Origin: Jacaranda mimosifolia
Lineage: Eukaryota > Streptophyta > Magnoliopsida > Lamiales > Bignoniaceae
Direction of reading: 5' to 3'
NCBI GenBank assembly: GCA_018894105.1
Contig: CM032125.1
Coordinates: forward strand, 34,085,032 to 34,149,031
Length of the DNA: 64,000 nt
A model generated the notes under the pieces. That model did no database searches, had not been told where the DNA came from, and saw only the letters and a list, made by a program, of their open reading frames with translations. Shown here piece by piece: positions 23,070 to 34,951 of this stretch (the first letter of the stretch is position 1; every line of letters starts with the position of its first letter). The position numbers and the translations under genes are program-made.

Positions 23070-24115
23070 ACTATATCTACATGTTGGACTTTAAAAAAGT
23101 CACTACATATAATATATATAATACATGCAATAGAGATCTGTGCGTATATATACATATACACATATTGTTCTTCAATTATTTGGTGTTAAGAAAGAGACGC
23201 ATGATATGGACCCAGACGTGCCTTGTCCGCAGACTTCCAGTATAATGTCAAACGAATTAAAATATGCAGTTGCAAAGTACTATCTAATGAGCAATAATGC
23301 ACCAAATGGTCAAATTTATAATAATCAATTGGATGAATTATTTTCAAGGATTTTATAAAGATGTGTTTGGATCTTTCAAAGAAATAATTTGACAGATTCA
23401 AAACGAAAAATGGTGATATTTATTAACAATATATAACGAAGATTATCAATTAATATACATTGATCCAAAATTTTATTTAAATTCATAATACTTAAAAATA
23501 TATATATAAAAAAAATGGAATCAATTCTTTTTAATAAATAAATCGATCACAACTTCTCATAGTTCTAATAAATTATTTATTAGTTTTTATGATTAGGTCA
23601 TATACGTATTGGTTAGTTTAAATTAAGATTTGAACATGCCAGCTGGGATTTTGGAATCGAACTAAAAATTCATTGTATTTAAAGAACCAAATCATAAATT
23701 AATAGAATTATATATGTTACGATCTATTAAATTTAAATAAAAAAACAACTAAATATATGTATATATGTATATACATATAAAAGATTAATCAAACTTTATT
23801 TAACTAATATTTATATTTCATATTAAATTTAAATCACTTATAATTATTTAATAATAAAAACTCATGATAATAAGTTTATAGAGTATATGATTTTAATTTT
23901 AATTTATGTAAACATATAATGTTGCATTCATATATTATGTAATTCAATTAAATCATAAGTACTAATTCAATTACTTAAAGATTTAATTAATAAATTAATA
24001 CTTAATGTTATTAACTAATATTTATTAATAATTATATGCATATACATTATATTAAACCTATATCACTTATATTAGTAGCATATCATATAAGAAATATCGT
24101 ATTAAATTTTATTTA
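23070..24115. other. AT-rich intergenic DNA
   Basis: Nothing recognisable beyond simple AT-rich sequence with short tata-type repeats. No coding sequence is supported. Confidence 0.6.
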
Positions 24116-24120
24116 CTTAT

Positions 24121-24890
24121 TGATCCGGGTTCGAAAAGTGTGATAGGGATCCGATCCTCTTGGTAGGGAGAGTCTCGGCCCAATGACGGATTTATCCAAT
24201 AGTAAGGGAGATGAAATCCTGCAACCAAGGCAAACGTTAGGCTAGCCGAGTGGTCCTCGGCTAAGACCCTCCGGCGCTCAAGTCAGTAAGAGGTTTTAAA
24301 ACTGGATGTTCTCTGATGAATTCCAGAGTAAGTTTGATAGTATTTTTGTGCATACCTTTTAGGGCTCTGTTTTGGGGCTTTTATATTCTTCATCCCTTGG
24401 AGTGAATTACCCAAGATGCCCCTGAGTTCGTTGTGGATAATGCCTCTCTCCCCGGGGGCTACCGGGCAATTCACCTTATTTGAATTTGCCCGCAAGACGT
24501 CCTTTCCCACTGTAGGATGTGACCGTACTATGCGGCACCTGCTGTGTCAGACGGTAAGGGGGTGGCGTGCGCTATTAATGCAGCGGCATGGTCCCCGGTC
24601 AACGCATTAATTTCGGCGGCAGGGGACCATACAAAATTTCGACACCAGGGGCGACGAAGCAGGTCGACCTCTAATCCATGGGGTTATCGCTGTGGCGAGG
24701 GAGCGTACGAAATTCGACCTGAGGTGGGTCGGCTTTGGTCGAGTTGGTCTGAGAAACTTTGGGTACGAATAAGGGCAAGCACGGCTGGTCGAGTTTGGTC
24801 GACACGCGGCACATGGAGTGGGCCTCTACTCAGGGGTTGGGCCTGGCCCAAAAGATAACTAACTTGGGCCTTTGGGGTCATCCCATATCA
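24121..24890 (-). repeat. 3' LTR of the Tat-lineage element
   Basis: 770 bp, ends tgatccggg...ccatatca on the plus strand. It contains the counterpart of the TATA box in the other LTR at 24,378-24,385. Confidence 0.95.
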
Positions 24891-24908
24891 TGAGTCCCCC
24901 CACTTCAC
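24891..24908 (-). other. Polypurine tract
   Basis: On the minus strand gtgaagtggggggactca lies directly against the 3' LTR. A G-rich purine run here is where plus-strand DNA synthesis is primed in LTR retrotransposons. Confidence 0.7.
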
Positions 24909-25140
24909 AAAGCTGGTCGGAGGAATCGACGAGCGGCGTTGGGAAGTAGCGAGTTTTAATGCGACTCGACAAGGGTTTTTGAAAATCGACCAGGGTTTTG
25001 TGCATTCATTAATCTGTTACATCGTGGTACGCGTACGGCGCGCGTGGGCGACGTTATAGGTTCCGCATTATTACTAACGCTTCGGTATCTGCAGCGACGC
25101 ATGGGTAACCACGACGCTTGGGTAAACGCGCCGCTAACCC

Positions 25141-25148
25141 TATAAATA
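25141..25148 (+). promoter_or_regulatory. TATA box of the antisense extra gene
   Basis: tataaata on the plus strand, 186 bases upstream of the extra gene's start codon at 25,334, inside the retrotransposon. A pyrimidine-rich leader follows. The placement suggests that the extra gene has its own promoter, opposite to the LTR transcript. Confidence 0.5.
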
Positions 25149-25333
25149 TGGGACCTAACTCAGCCCATTTTTACTTTTGCCTCTTCTAAATTCTTCTGTG
25201 ATCCTTAGAAAGCATTCTTCCGCCGGAATCAATATTTTCTACTCCTTCACCTCAAACCTTTGTTGGTTTTTCTGAAACTTAGTAAGTATTCTTTTCTAGC
25301 TTCTTCTGAGCAATTTTTTCTTTTCTGAGAGGG

Positions 25334-27848
25334 ATGTCTCGCGTGCGTGGTTCCGGTAACGGACAGGGAGAGGATAGTGAGGCCACCGTGTAGGAGGGGC
25401 ATAGGGGGCCCTCTGTTTCGTCCGATGGGCCGACCGAGGGTGGGCCTAGTTCTAGTGGTGTCGGGCCGGGGCGCTCGGGCAGCGAGGGTATGGGGGAAAC
25501 TGGGCCCAGAGGGGGACCCCATTCTCGGGGGAGGCTATTCACTCCTAATCACTATAGTGAAATAGCTTCCACCGTGACTTTTGCAGACTTAGACCGGCTT
25601 CGGGAGCTTTACTATATTCCCGAAGAGTTCCAATTAATCGTACCTGGGCCGTCTGGTCGAATGCACTGCCCACCACCCGGCTGCATAGCCGTTTTCGAGG
25701 ATGCCCTTAGGTGTGGGCTTAGGTTTCCTCTGAGTGATAGTATGTTGGGTTTGCTCGGGGGTCTAAAGGTGTGCGTTACCCAGCTTTTGCCAAATTATTT
25801 TTCTACCTTGTGCAATTTTGTTGTTTTAATGCGACTTTTCGACCAACCACCGAGCTTTGAAAACTTTTCAAACCTTTTTTACCTTTGTGTCTCGCGGAAG
25901 TCCGGTAGTACCGAGGAGACGGGGTTTTATTATCTGACTGCTCGACCTCGTCGGAGGTTTTTAGTAGCTCCTTCCTCTTCCTATGGTCAGGGGTGGAAGA
26001 AACGCTACTTCTTTATTCGGGCAGGGAGGGGGTTTGATGTTCCTCGAGAGTGGTCGAGAGGGCCAGTCGAGGTGCTGGGAAATCACACACCGTCCTGGTC
26101 GAGCACGTTTGTGAGAGATTTAGTCGGTTTCGGGCAACTCGAGGCCACTGTACTCCTCGAAGAGAGGCTGATGGTGTGGGCTGGGCTATCTCCGGCCCCT
26201 TTAAATATTTCTGCTGGGCATGAGATAGGTAGAGTCGAAATGTGTGTGATATGTTGCGTCGCTTTCCTGTTTGATTTTTCTGTCGCTAATGCGTTTTGCT
26301 CTTTTGTAGAACGCGACAACATCATGACCAGGTCGAGGGCTGCCGCTTTGGCTCGAGCTGAAAAGAACAAACAGCGTCGACAAGGAACTGAAAGCCAAGA
26401 GGAATCGACGGCTGCCGAGGAGACTTCTCGACTAGCTTTTGCTCTAACTGCTGCTTCAACGCCATCCCCTGCTCGATCAGCTAAGGTCGAGCGCACCGCT
26501 GGTCGGGGGAAAAGGCCATTGGGTGAGCGTGCCGCCCCCCCGCAAAGAAGACCGCTGCTGGGCGAGGGGGAAAGGGGAAATCAAAGAGCGCAATGGCGGC
26601 CACGACTACCGGTGCTGAGTTATTCGCGGACCGAACCGCGGAAGTGTTTGCGAACCTGCGGAAGTATCCTTCTCCGCGGTTCAGTACCGACGCAAGCGTG
26701 GGCGTCGATAATGCGGCAAGCATGTCGACATCGGGGCCGACTGGGATGGACCCGTTGAAGGTGCTGATGGCCAGCCAGTTCCTGGCCGACCATCGAAAAT
26801 TTCTGGGATTGACGCAGCCCGGACTGCTGTGCAAGTACGCGTATCACGCGAATATGGTAAACTCTAGAAACCAGTGTATTTCATTTTTTTTTCTTTTTTT
26901 TTTTTTCGATGATATCTGCTAATTTGACCTCTTTGCTTCCAGGCCGAGCAGCTGTCTTATCACATGTTCCGCCGAGCCGAGACGGCGCTCGCTGACCGCG
27001 AGCGACTAGAGGGGGGCGAGGATGCTGAAACCCTCAAGGCACAGTATGAGTCCGCCCAGCTTCGGGTCGATGAGCTCGAAGAGGTTGTCAAGAAATATGC
27101 CCAGGAGCTAGAGGCTAAGGACCAGGACGTCGTTCTGGCCGTGACCGAGCGGACGAAGATGGAGGATAAGCTGAAGAGGCTGGAATTGGACGTCCAAGTG
27201 GCCTATGAGTCTGGTCGGGCGGCCGGCCGAAGCGAGCGACTCGTCGAGGCGAGGGAAGAGTTTGCTCGGGTTCTGCCCGAGGTACGGAAAGAGGCGGTCC
27301 AGCAGTTTATGGTGAGCCCTGCCTTTCAGGATGCAAGCGTTGTGCTCTCCGTGGAGGATGCGAGCAATGCTTTTAGGAAGGCGATTGCTCAGCTGCAGCA
27401 TCTGGGCTACGAGATTTGGGATTCGGACCGGGCCAGGATGGGCCTTAGCTATGACGAGCAGCTCCGCCCACTGGCCGAAGAGGATGATGAGGCGAGCCCG
27501 ACCGAAAATGATGCTGTCGACACGTCGGCCCTAAGCCCCGACGAGCTTCGGAAGGCAGAGCTCGAGAAGAAGCTCAAAGAGGTAGGCCGGGAGTTCGAAT
27601 TCGTCGGGGATCTCGTCTTTGCAATTAGCGAGAACAAGGCAGAGGCTTCCTCGTTCTTCCCCGGTTCTCCTCGGTTATTCATGCCTTCAGCCGCCAGCCC
27701 TTCCCTACCTGTCACCTCGGCTGTTCCCGTTGCTATGGCGCCTCCGGAACCCCGAGAGCCTCGAGCGTCAATTCAGCACGTGGGGGGTTCATCCGGTCAG
27801 GCCCCCGTACTTCGAGCTGCCGCCGAAGGTTCCGGAAGTTCTAGCTAG
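25334..27848 (+). pseudogene. Antisense extra ORF of the Tat element (putative gypsy-type transposon protein)
   Basis: Read opposite to gag-pol. Proposed exons 25334-26226, 26308-26856 and 26943-27848, with introns GT...AG of 81 and 86 bp. The first domain (about FADLDRLRELYYIPEEFQLIVP through FDQPPSFENFSNLFYLCVSR) resembles the plant 'putative gypsy type transposon' family (Pfam Transposase_28). It is followed by a basic linker (RAAALARAEKNKQRR), a conserved segment FLADHRKFLGLTQPGLLCKYAYHANM, then a Glu-rich coiled coil. Two lesions: a TAG at codon 20 (25,391-25,393), and a frame change that I place at the run of seven C at 26,535-26,541, because the frame switches there to the one reading MAATTTGAELF. 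Extra antisense ORFs at this position are known in Tat elements; their function is unknown. The first intron is in frame, so its removal is inferred. Confidence 0.75.
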
Positions 27849-28099
27849 GGCTTCTGTAAATTTTTTTTTTTTTTTTGATGTAAATATGTTATTCCTGAAA
27901 TGAAGCAATTCCAAGGCCTCTCAAAGGCTTTTTCCAGAATTCCATATGCGTTTTTTATTTTTTATTGTCGAATATTACTAAGTATACTGTGTGGCGGAAG
28001 CTTGCATCGACTTTGTATGTTTTTGTATGTTTGAATTTTGCACAAGTGACGGGTCGAGTGTTTCGTCCTGATGGTTCTCGACTCATTTGTTTTTTGCCT

Positions 28100-28355
28100 G
28101 TCATCGACGGCATGGTCGACTAGGGTGGTCGAGCCTCGTGGGCGTCGACTTCAATGTAGATATCCCGTCGTCGACTGCTTGGCCGACTAGGGTGGCCAAG
28201 CCTCGTGGGCGTCGACTTTTCGTTGATATCCCGTCGTTGACTACTTGGTCGACTAGGGTGGCCGAGCCTTGGGGGCGTCAACTTGTCGCTGATATCCCTT
28301 TGTCGACTACTTGGTCGACTAGGGTGGCCGAGCCTTGGGGGCATCGACTTGTCGT
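28100..28355. repeat. 66-bp tandem repeat array, about four units
   Basis: Units beginning gtcgactagggtgg recur at about 28,115, 28,182, 28,248 and 28,314, sharing cgagcct(c/t)g and gatatccc. The repeat length is a multiple of three, so the minus strand reads as a 22-residue repeat (PPRLGHPSRPSSQRRDI type), but there is no evidence of translation. Tandem repeats between pol and the 3' LTR are common in Tat elements. Confidence 0.9.
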
Positions 28356-28424
28356 CAAGTTCTTGGAATATTTCAATATTTTGGTTATCCATAATCGATG
28401 TGAAAGATGAACAATGTAAACAAA

Positions 28425-28550
28425 TATCAATGTAGTTGTTAACAAATATCACAAACATCAATGTTATTGTTAACCAACAAATATCAATGTAATTGTTAAC
28501 AAATATCACAAACATCAATGTTATTGTTAACAAATATCACAGATAGCAAC
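28425..28550. repeat. Short tandem repeats, about 60-bp period
   Basis: aacaaatatcaatgta(g/a)ttgtt alternates with aacaaatatcacaaacatcaa and tgttattgtt, two full cycles. It lies just beyond the end of pol in the Tat element. Confidence 0.85.
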
Positions 28551-28600
28551 ACTCGCCAAGCAAACGGCCAAATAAAGCACAACGGTTGCCAAGCAAATAA

Positions 28601-31600
28601 TTAAACGAAGAATTTTCTGAGGTTTACCGCATTCCATGGTCGAGGTAGCTCTTGGCCTGTGGTGGCCGCTAGCCTGTAGGCATTATTCTTGCAAACCTTA
28701 ACAACTGTGTAGGGACCTTCCCACTTCGGGTCGAGCTTCCCGACTGGCTTCGAGACCTCCACTTTTTTCAGGACGAGATCCCCCACTTTGAAGCTCCTCG
28801 GACGGACTGTCTTGTTATAACGGTTTGCCATTTTCGAACGGTAATGTTGCATCTGATTGTAAGCCAAACGGCGCTTCTCATCTATAGTGATCAGATCCAA
28901 AACTCGTTCCGATGTGTTAGCTATTGGATTGTAGTGGATGACCCTTGCCGTGTGTTGGAGCAGTTCGAACGGTATTACTGCTTCGGACCCGTAGACCAAG
29001 CTGTAGGGGCTATGGCCAGTGGCTGTTCGAGGAGTCGTCCGATAAGCCCAGAGGACGCCCGGGAGGTCATCCGCCCAACTGGCTCCTGTGCCTGCTATTC
29101 TGCTTTTAATGTGGTCGAGGACTGTTCGGTTAGTGACCTCGGTCTGGCCATTGGCTTGGGGGTTCCCCACCGACGTGAAGTGTTGCGCGATCCCCAAAGT
29201 GTCGCACCACTTTCTGGTGTTTTTGCTCTGAAATTGGGTACCATTGTCGGAAATCAAGACTTTTGGTAATCCAAATCGACACACGATATTTTTCCATATA
29301 AAGCTTTTGATGGCCGCATCGGTGATCTTGGGGACGGCCTCAGCCTCTACCCATTTCGTGAAATATTCGACAGCCACAATTATAAACTTCCGCTGTCCAG
29401 ATGTCTTGGGGAGCGAGCCAACGATGTCGATGCCCCATTGGTCGAATGGCCAAGTGATGCTGACGTTAGCCATTGGCGCGGCGGGCTGGTGCTGAATGTT
29501 AGCGTGCAACTGGCAGGAGGGGCACTTCCTAGCAAAATCGACGGAATCCTTGAGCAAGGTGGGCCAAAAGTACCCATATCGGGTTATCTTGTGTGCGAGG
29601 GACCTTCCCCCGGAATGATTACCACAAATACCCGCATGTACTTCCTGCAGTACCTCATTTGCCTGTTCGGGATCCAGACATCTTAGCGGGGGCCCTGCAA
29701 TCGACCGCCTGTATAGCTGCCCGTGTTCATCTAGTGCGTATTTAGGTGCTAAACCCTTCAGCTTCCGTGCCTGCTTGTCGTCATCCGGCAGGGTGCCTTG
29801 ACTGAGATAGAGCTTGATGGGGTGCTGCCAAGATGGGGTTCCCTCGTCGATGCACCCGACCTGATCCAGGTCGATCGGGTTCAGGCAGGGCTGGTTGGCT
29901 TTGAGAAACGTTATCGAACCTTCTCGGGTGCCCCTTGTCGAGCTGGCGAGCTTGGAAAGTGCGTCTGCTTTCTCGTTCTCGGATCGAGGAATCTGGCTTA
30001 AGAAAAAGTATCTGAACATCTGTTTTAATTGTTGTACCTCCGCCAGATACTGAGCCATTTTAGTTTCTTTAGCCTCGAAATTTCCACCGACCTGCTCCGC
30101 CACGAGCTGCGAATCGGTGAAGGCCGCTAGTTTATCGACCCCTCTATCAATGGCCATGCGCATGCCCGCAATAAGGGCCTCGTACTCCGCTTCATTATTC
30201 GTGATCGGGAAATCCAACTTTACTGCGAAGTTATAATCTTCCGCAGTCGGGGACCGGAGAGAAATTCCAACCCCTCCCCCCGAGGCCGTTGCGGAGCCGT
30301 CAACATGCAAAATCCATACCGGTGTTTCGTCAGCTTCATGCGGTGGCAAGTCGACCCGTTCGAGCATAAAGTCAGCCAACACCTGGGCCTTTATAGTAGT
30401 TCGAGGCTGGAAACGGATGTCAAATTCCCCGAGCTCGATAGCCCATTTAGTCAGTCGACCCGAGGTATCCGACTTCGAGAGAACCTGCTTCAATGGTTGG
30501 TTCGTTAATATGAAAATCGTATGCGATTGGAAGTATGGGCGCAGCTTTCTCGCCGCTGTGACGAGAGCCAGTGCAAATTTTTCGATCTCCAGATAATTGT
30601 GCTCGGGCCCCTGTAGAGCTTTACTGCAATAATAAACTGGGCAAGGGTTTCCATCTCGCATTGTTGTCAAGACCGAACTGATGGACGCCGCGGATACCGC
30701 TAAATACAAGTCCAGGACCTCCCCGAGCTCGGGTTTGGCCAGCAGAGGTGGCGAAGAAAGATATTGTTTGAGGACGAGAAGGGCTCGATCACACTGGTCA
30801 TCCCATCGACATCCTGACTTCTTCACACTCCTTAAGATTTTGAAGAAAGGTAAGCTCTTATCCGACAATCTGGCTATGAACCTTCCCAGTGCAATAACCC
30901 TGCCGACGAGGCTCTGGACTTCACGCACCGAGCGCGGTCGAGCTATGTCCAGTACCGCTTGAATTTTCTGCGGGTTGGCTTCGATTCCTCTCTGGCTGAC
31001 CATGTACCCTAAAAACTTTCCCCCTCGCACCCCGAAAGTGCATTTGTTGGGGTTTAACTTCATGCCGAACGCTCTTAGAATTGAAAATGTATGGTTCAAG
31101 TCGGCCAGGTGATTTTCTGCCTTATCAGTTTTCACAATCATATCGTCTACATACACTTCCATCGACTTGCCAATTTCGTTTTTAAACATGAAATTAACTA
31201 GTCTTTGGTAAGTCGCCCCCGCATTTTTAAGTCCAAACGGCATGACCAGAAAACAATATACCCCATTGGGAACAACAAAAGAGGTTTTTTCCCTATCCTC
31301 GGGTGCCATGAATATTTGATAATATCCTTGGAATGCATCCATCATACTAAGCAACTCGCAACCAGCAGTAGAATCAACAAGTAAATCAATACGAGGCAAG
31401 GGGTAAGGATCTTTAGGGCATGCTTTATTCAGATCGGTAAAGTCGTTACACATTCTCCATTTTCCTTCATTCTTAGGGACAAGTACGACATTACATAACC
31501 AGGAGGGATACTGAACCTCAACAACGTACCCCGCTTCTAGCAATTTACTAACCTCCTCCTGGATAATTTGGGAACGTTCAGCGTTGAAAGTTCTTTTCTT

Positions 31601-34135
31601 CTGACGAACTGGCCTATGAGAAGAATCCACATTGAGCCTGTGGACAATTATGTTGGGGTCGATGCCTTGCAGGTCGGTCGCCTTCCAGGAAAAGACATCC
31701 AAGTTGCGCCGGAGGAAGTCGATCATGAGGAAGTCCAGTCGCTCTCCGAGGTCTGCCCCAATCCTTGTCGTCTTGTCGGGATTCCCTGGTTCGAGCTCTA
31801 TGGTCTTGAACTCCCCTGTTGGTTCGACATGGGTGTCCTCTAGTTTCCTCTTCTTTGTCGAAGTCCCCTCCTCGGGTTTCGCTACAGGGCCGTCCCCCGA
31901 GGGCTTCAGTTGTGGCCTCCTTTTCTGCTCGTTGGAGTCCACGGAGATTGTATAACAGCGCCATGCATCCTTGAGGTTGCACAAAATCTCACCAACCCCA
32001 GCTGGTGTTGGGAACTTTATCTTCATGTGATAGGTGGATGCAATGGCTCTGAACTCATTGAGGGCCGGGCGCCCCAAGATAGCGTTGTAAGCAAAGGGGG
32101 CATCGACCACCAGGTAGTTGATCATTAATGTGCGGCTGCGGTGGCCTTGCCCGAAGGTTGTAGAAAGGTTGATAGACCCCCCTGGTATTATTTCTGACCC
32201 GCCAAACCCTACAAGGGGCGTTCGGACGGGTTCGAGCTTCAACTTGCCGAGGTTCATCCTATTCAGGGTCGACGAGAATATGATGTTCGCGGAACTGCCG
32301 TTGTCGACCAAAACTTTCCGCACCTCGAAGTTGGCGATCTCAACCGAAACCACCATGGGACAATCTATTTTTCGGTCCATGCTCTGGTTGTTAAGGTGGT
32401 TTAGATCGGCGTCAGTGAAGGAGATCGGGTCTGTGCTTTGTGAAAGCTGGAAGACATTCTCGACCTTTGGTGGTCTGGTCGAATCGAGATGTCTCTGAGT
32501 CTGCTTCCTGGCGTTTCGGGAGTCTCCCCCCGTGGGCCCCCCGGCAATCATATCAATGACCCCTCTGATGGGCGGGTGGGTCTCCTGGGCGGGCTTCTTC
32601 CCCCTGTCATCTCTTCTTGGGCTGGCCGACCTTTCTCTACGGGGAGTCCGGTCGACCAGTCCTTCCTCTCGTCGGGGTTTCTCCTCGACAAACTTCTTTA
32701 GGTGCCCCTGCCTGATCAGTCTCTCGATCTCGTCTTTCAGGTTGAAGCAGTCTTCTGTATCGTGCCCCTTCTACTTGTGAAAATAGCAGAATTTCCCGGA
32801 CTTCTTCATGGCCTCCGTTTCTGCTATTTTTTGGGGCTTTTTCAACAAATTATCGTGCTGGATGGCGAAGAGCACCTCCTTCCTCGGGACGGCGAGCGGT
32901 GTGTAATCAGTGAAGCGCCTAATCGGAGACCTGCGCCCCTCCCTGCTCGGCTTGTCCTCTTTTTCTTTTCCCTTCCTCTTGTCGGCTTCGAGGGCGCCGT
33001 ACTTCATTTTATTCATTTCCTCCTGGGTCATGTACCTCTCCGCCAGGTCCAAAAGCTCTTCCATCGTGCGGGGCTGCGCTCGTACCAGCGCATTGGCACA
33101 CTCATTGTGCCTCAAACCGAGGAACAGCACGTCGATCAGAAACTCGATCCTCGGGCTGTCTATTTTTAAAACCTCAGTATTAAACCGAGTAAAGAAATCC
33201 CGCAAAGATTCTCCCTCCGCCTGCTTCACAGTGTGCAAATGGGTGTGGGGCAGCTTCGCTTTTCTTCTGCTGGCAAACTGGTGGAGGAATTTATCGCACA
33301 GCTGGTCATATGAATAAATGGATGCCGGCTCCAGCTTCACAAACCAATCCAGGGCCACTCCCTGGAAGGTGGTCACCAGCATTTTCGCATGAATAAAGTC
33401 ATTATGCCCATGCAGTTGCATCATGTGTTCGAACTGCAACAGGTGTTCATTCGGGTCGGTGGAACCATCGTATCGCGGCAGACCAGTGGGTATCTTGGTG
33501 TCTACCGCAATACGCTCATCGACAATCTCCTGCACGAAGGGTGAGTCTCTTTCCCTTCGGAATCTCGAAGGGACCTCCGGTTGAACGGGCCTGTCGGCGT
33601 TTCTCCTCGAAAGTTCCTCCAAGCGCTTATTGAGTTGCTGCACTTGGTGAGAAACCTCTTCAAACTCCTACTGGTCTTGCTCCCTCCGGCTGCGAGGACG
33701 TTCGGCCCTATCGCGCCGCGGGGCTCGAAGGGGCCGGACGTCATGGTCTATGCTGTCAGCCACCTCCTCTCTTAGCTGTGGTCGGGGGGCTTCCCTGGGG
33801 AAACATCCCGGACTCGGTTCCCTCCTGGAAGGGCGTCTAGGTGGCGAGTACTCCGCTGCCGGGGCTCCCTCTGGCCCGACCGGTTGAGGGGTGGCGCTGG
33901 CCGCTGGCTCTGGTTGCGCTGCATGGCGGTTCAGAGCGGCAGACAGCTGAGCTGAGATTTGCACCGATATTTGCTCGCTAATGAGCTGCATTAACTGAGG
34001 CATGGTCAACGTAAATACGGGTTCCGGTGGAACACTGGGCCCCGAGGCAGGCTGTGCTTGGTCCTGTTGAGGGACGGGGGAGTTAGACCTCCTATTTTCA
34101 TCCCTTCCTGACGTGACTCTTCTAGTATTCACCAT
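28601..34135 (-). pseudogene. Gag-pol polyprotein of the Tat element, two in-frame TAG codons
   Basis: One frame of 1,845 codons from 34,135 to the stop at 28,601, interrupted at 33,668-33,670 (codon 156) and 32,771-32,773 (codon 455). Gag: Pro/Arg-rich start, then a capsid-like segment (WFVKLEPASIYSYDQL, LHTVKQAEGESLRDFFTRF) and a zinc knuckle that holds the second stop (CYFHK, stop, KGHDTEDC). The downstream part is an open 1,316-codon frame: protease with LVDNGSSANIIF; reverse transcriptase with MPFGLKNAGATYQR and YVDD; Ty3-type RNase H; a second RNase H (HVDGSATASGGGVGI, NNEAEYEALIAGM, FTDSQLVAEQV); integrase with a His2Cys2 finger (CPSCQLHAN), WGIDIVGSLP, ISDNGTQFQ and NPQANGQTEVTNR; end NLRKFF. 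Both stops are TAG with a glutamine codon as the likely ancestor. Readthrough is possible for one but unlikely for both. Confidence 0.93.
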
Positions 34136-34156
34136 TTTCGGTAGAGGATTTCAAGT

Positions 34157-34174
34157 TTCCCACAGACGGCGCCA
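34157..34174 (-). other. Primer-binding site
   Basis: On the minus strand TGGCGCCGTCTGTGGGAA starts two bases inside the 5' LTR. The first nine bases match the complement of the 3' end of plant tRNA-Asp as I remember it; the rest diverges, so the tRNA is only suggested. Confidence 0.6.
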
Positions 34175-34176
34175 AA

Positions 34177-34946
34177 TGATCCGGGTTCGAAAAGTGTGAT
34201 AGGGATCCGATCCTCTTGGTAGGGAGAGTCTCGGCCCAATGACGGATATATCCAATAGCAAGGGAGATGAAATCCTGCAACCAAGGCAAACGTTAGGCTA
34301 GCCGAGTGGTCCTCGGCTAAGACCCTCCGACGCTCAAGTCAGTAAGAGGTTTTAAAACTGGATGTTTTCTGATGAATTCCAGAGTAAGTTTGATAGTATT
34401 TTTGTGCATACCTTTTAGGGCTCTGTTTTGGGGCTTTTATATTCTTCATCCCTTGGAGTGAATTACCCAAGATGCCCCTGAGTTCGTTGTGGATAATGCC
34501 TCTCTCCCCGGGGGCTACCGGGCAATTCACCTTATTTGAATTTGCTCGCAAGACATCCTTTCCCACTGTAGGATGTGACCGTACTATGCGGCACCTGCTG
34601 TGTCAGACGGTAAGGGGGTGGCGTGCGCTATTAATGCAGCGACATGGTCCCCGGTCAACGCATTAATTTCGGCGGCAGGGGACCGTACAAAATTTCGACA
34701 CCAGGGGCGACGAAGCACGTCGACCTCTGATCCATGGGGTTATCGCTGTGGCGAGGGAGCGTACGAAATTCGACCTGAGGTGGGTCGGCTTTGGTCGAGT
34801 TGGTCTGAGAAACTTTGGGTACGAATAAGGGCAAACACGGCTGGTCGAGTTTGGTCGACACGCGACACATGGAGTGGACCTCTACTCAGGAGTTGGGCCT
34901 GGCCCAAAAGATAACTAACTTGGGCCTTTGGGGTCATCCCATATCA
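34177..34946 (-). repeat. 5' LTR of the Tat-lineage element
   Basis: 770 bp, the copy next to the primer-binding site. It has 14 differences from the other LTR by hand count. Confidence 0.95.
34434..34441 (-). promoter_or_regulatory. LTR TATA box
   Basis: tataaaag on the minus strand within the 5' LTR, followed by a GC-richer R/U5-like part. This is the expected promoter for the gag-pol transcript. Confidence 0.6.
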
Positions 34947-34951
34947 CTTAT

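Larger units (their letters stand above)
24121..34946 (-). mobile_element. Complete Ty3/gypsy LTR retrotransposon, Tat lineage
   Basis: Two 770-bp LTRs (24,121-24,890 and 34,177-34,946), both TG...CA, bound a 10,826-bp element flanked by the identical 5-bp duplication cttat (24,116-24,120 and 34,947-34,951). Order on the minus strand is 5' LTR, primer-binding site, gag, protease, reverse transcriptase, RNase H, second RNase H, integrase, tandem repeats, antisense extra gene, polypurine tract, 3' LTR. Integrase after RNase H makes it Ty3/gypsy; the second RNase H domain and the extra open frame near the 3' LTR are typical of the Tat lineage (Tat, Retand, Ogre). I count 14 LTR differences, 12 of them transitions, so it is a fairly young insertion. 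It is not autonomous as it stands because of internal stops. Confidence 0.97.

Noticed and set aside
23003..23401. Short frames around 23.0-23.4 kb
   Set aside because: No conserved motif, no splice structure, and AT-rich composition.
24283..24881. Frames of 64-104 codons inside both LTRs
   Set aside because: They occur identically in both LTRs and are chance frames in GC-richer LTR sequence.
28100..28550. Possible CRISPR-like array
   Set aside because: Repeats are directly adjacent with no unique spacers, in a plant retrotransposon.
28844..32780. Many plus-strand frames of 60-140 codons opposite pol
   Set aside because: They are antisense shadows of a highly conserved polyprotein frame.
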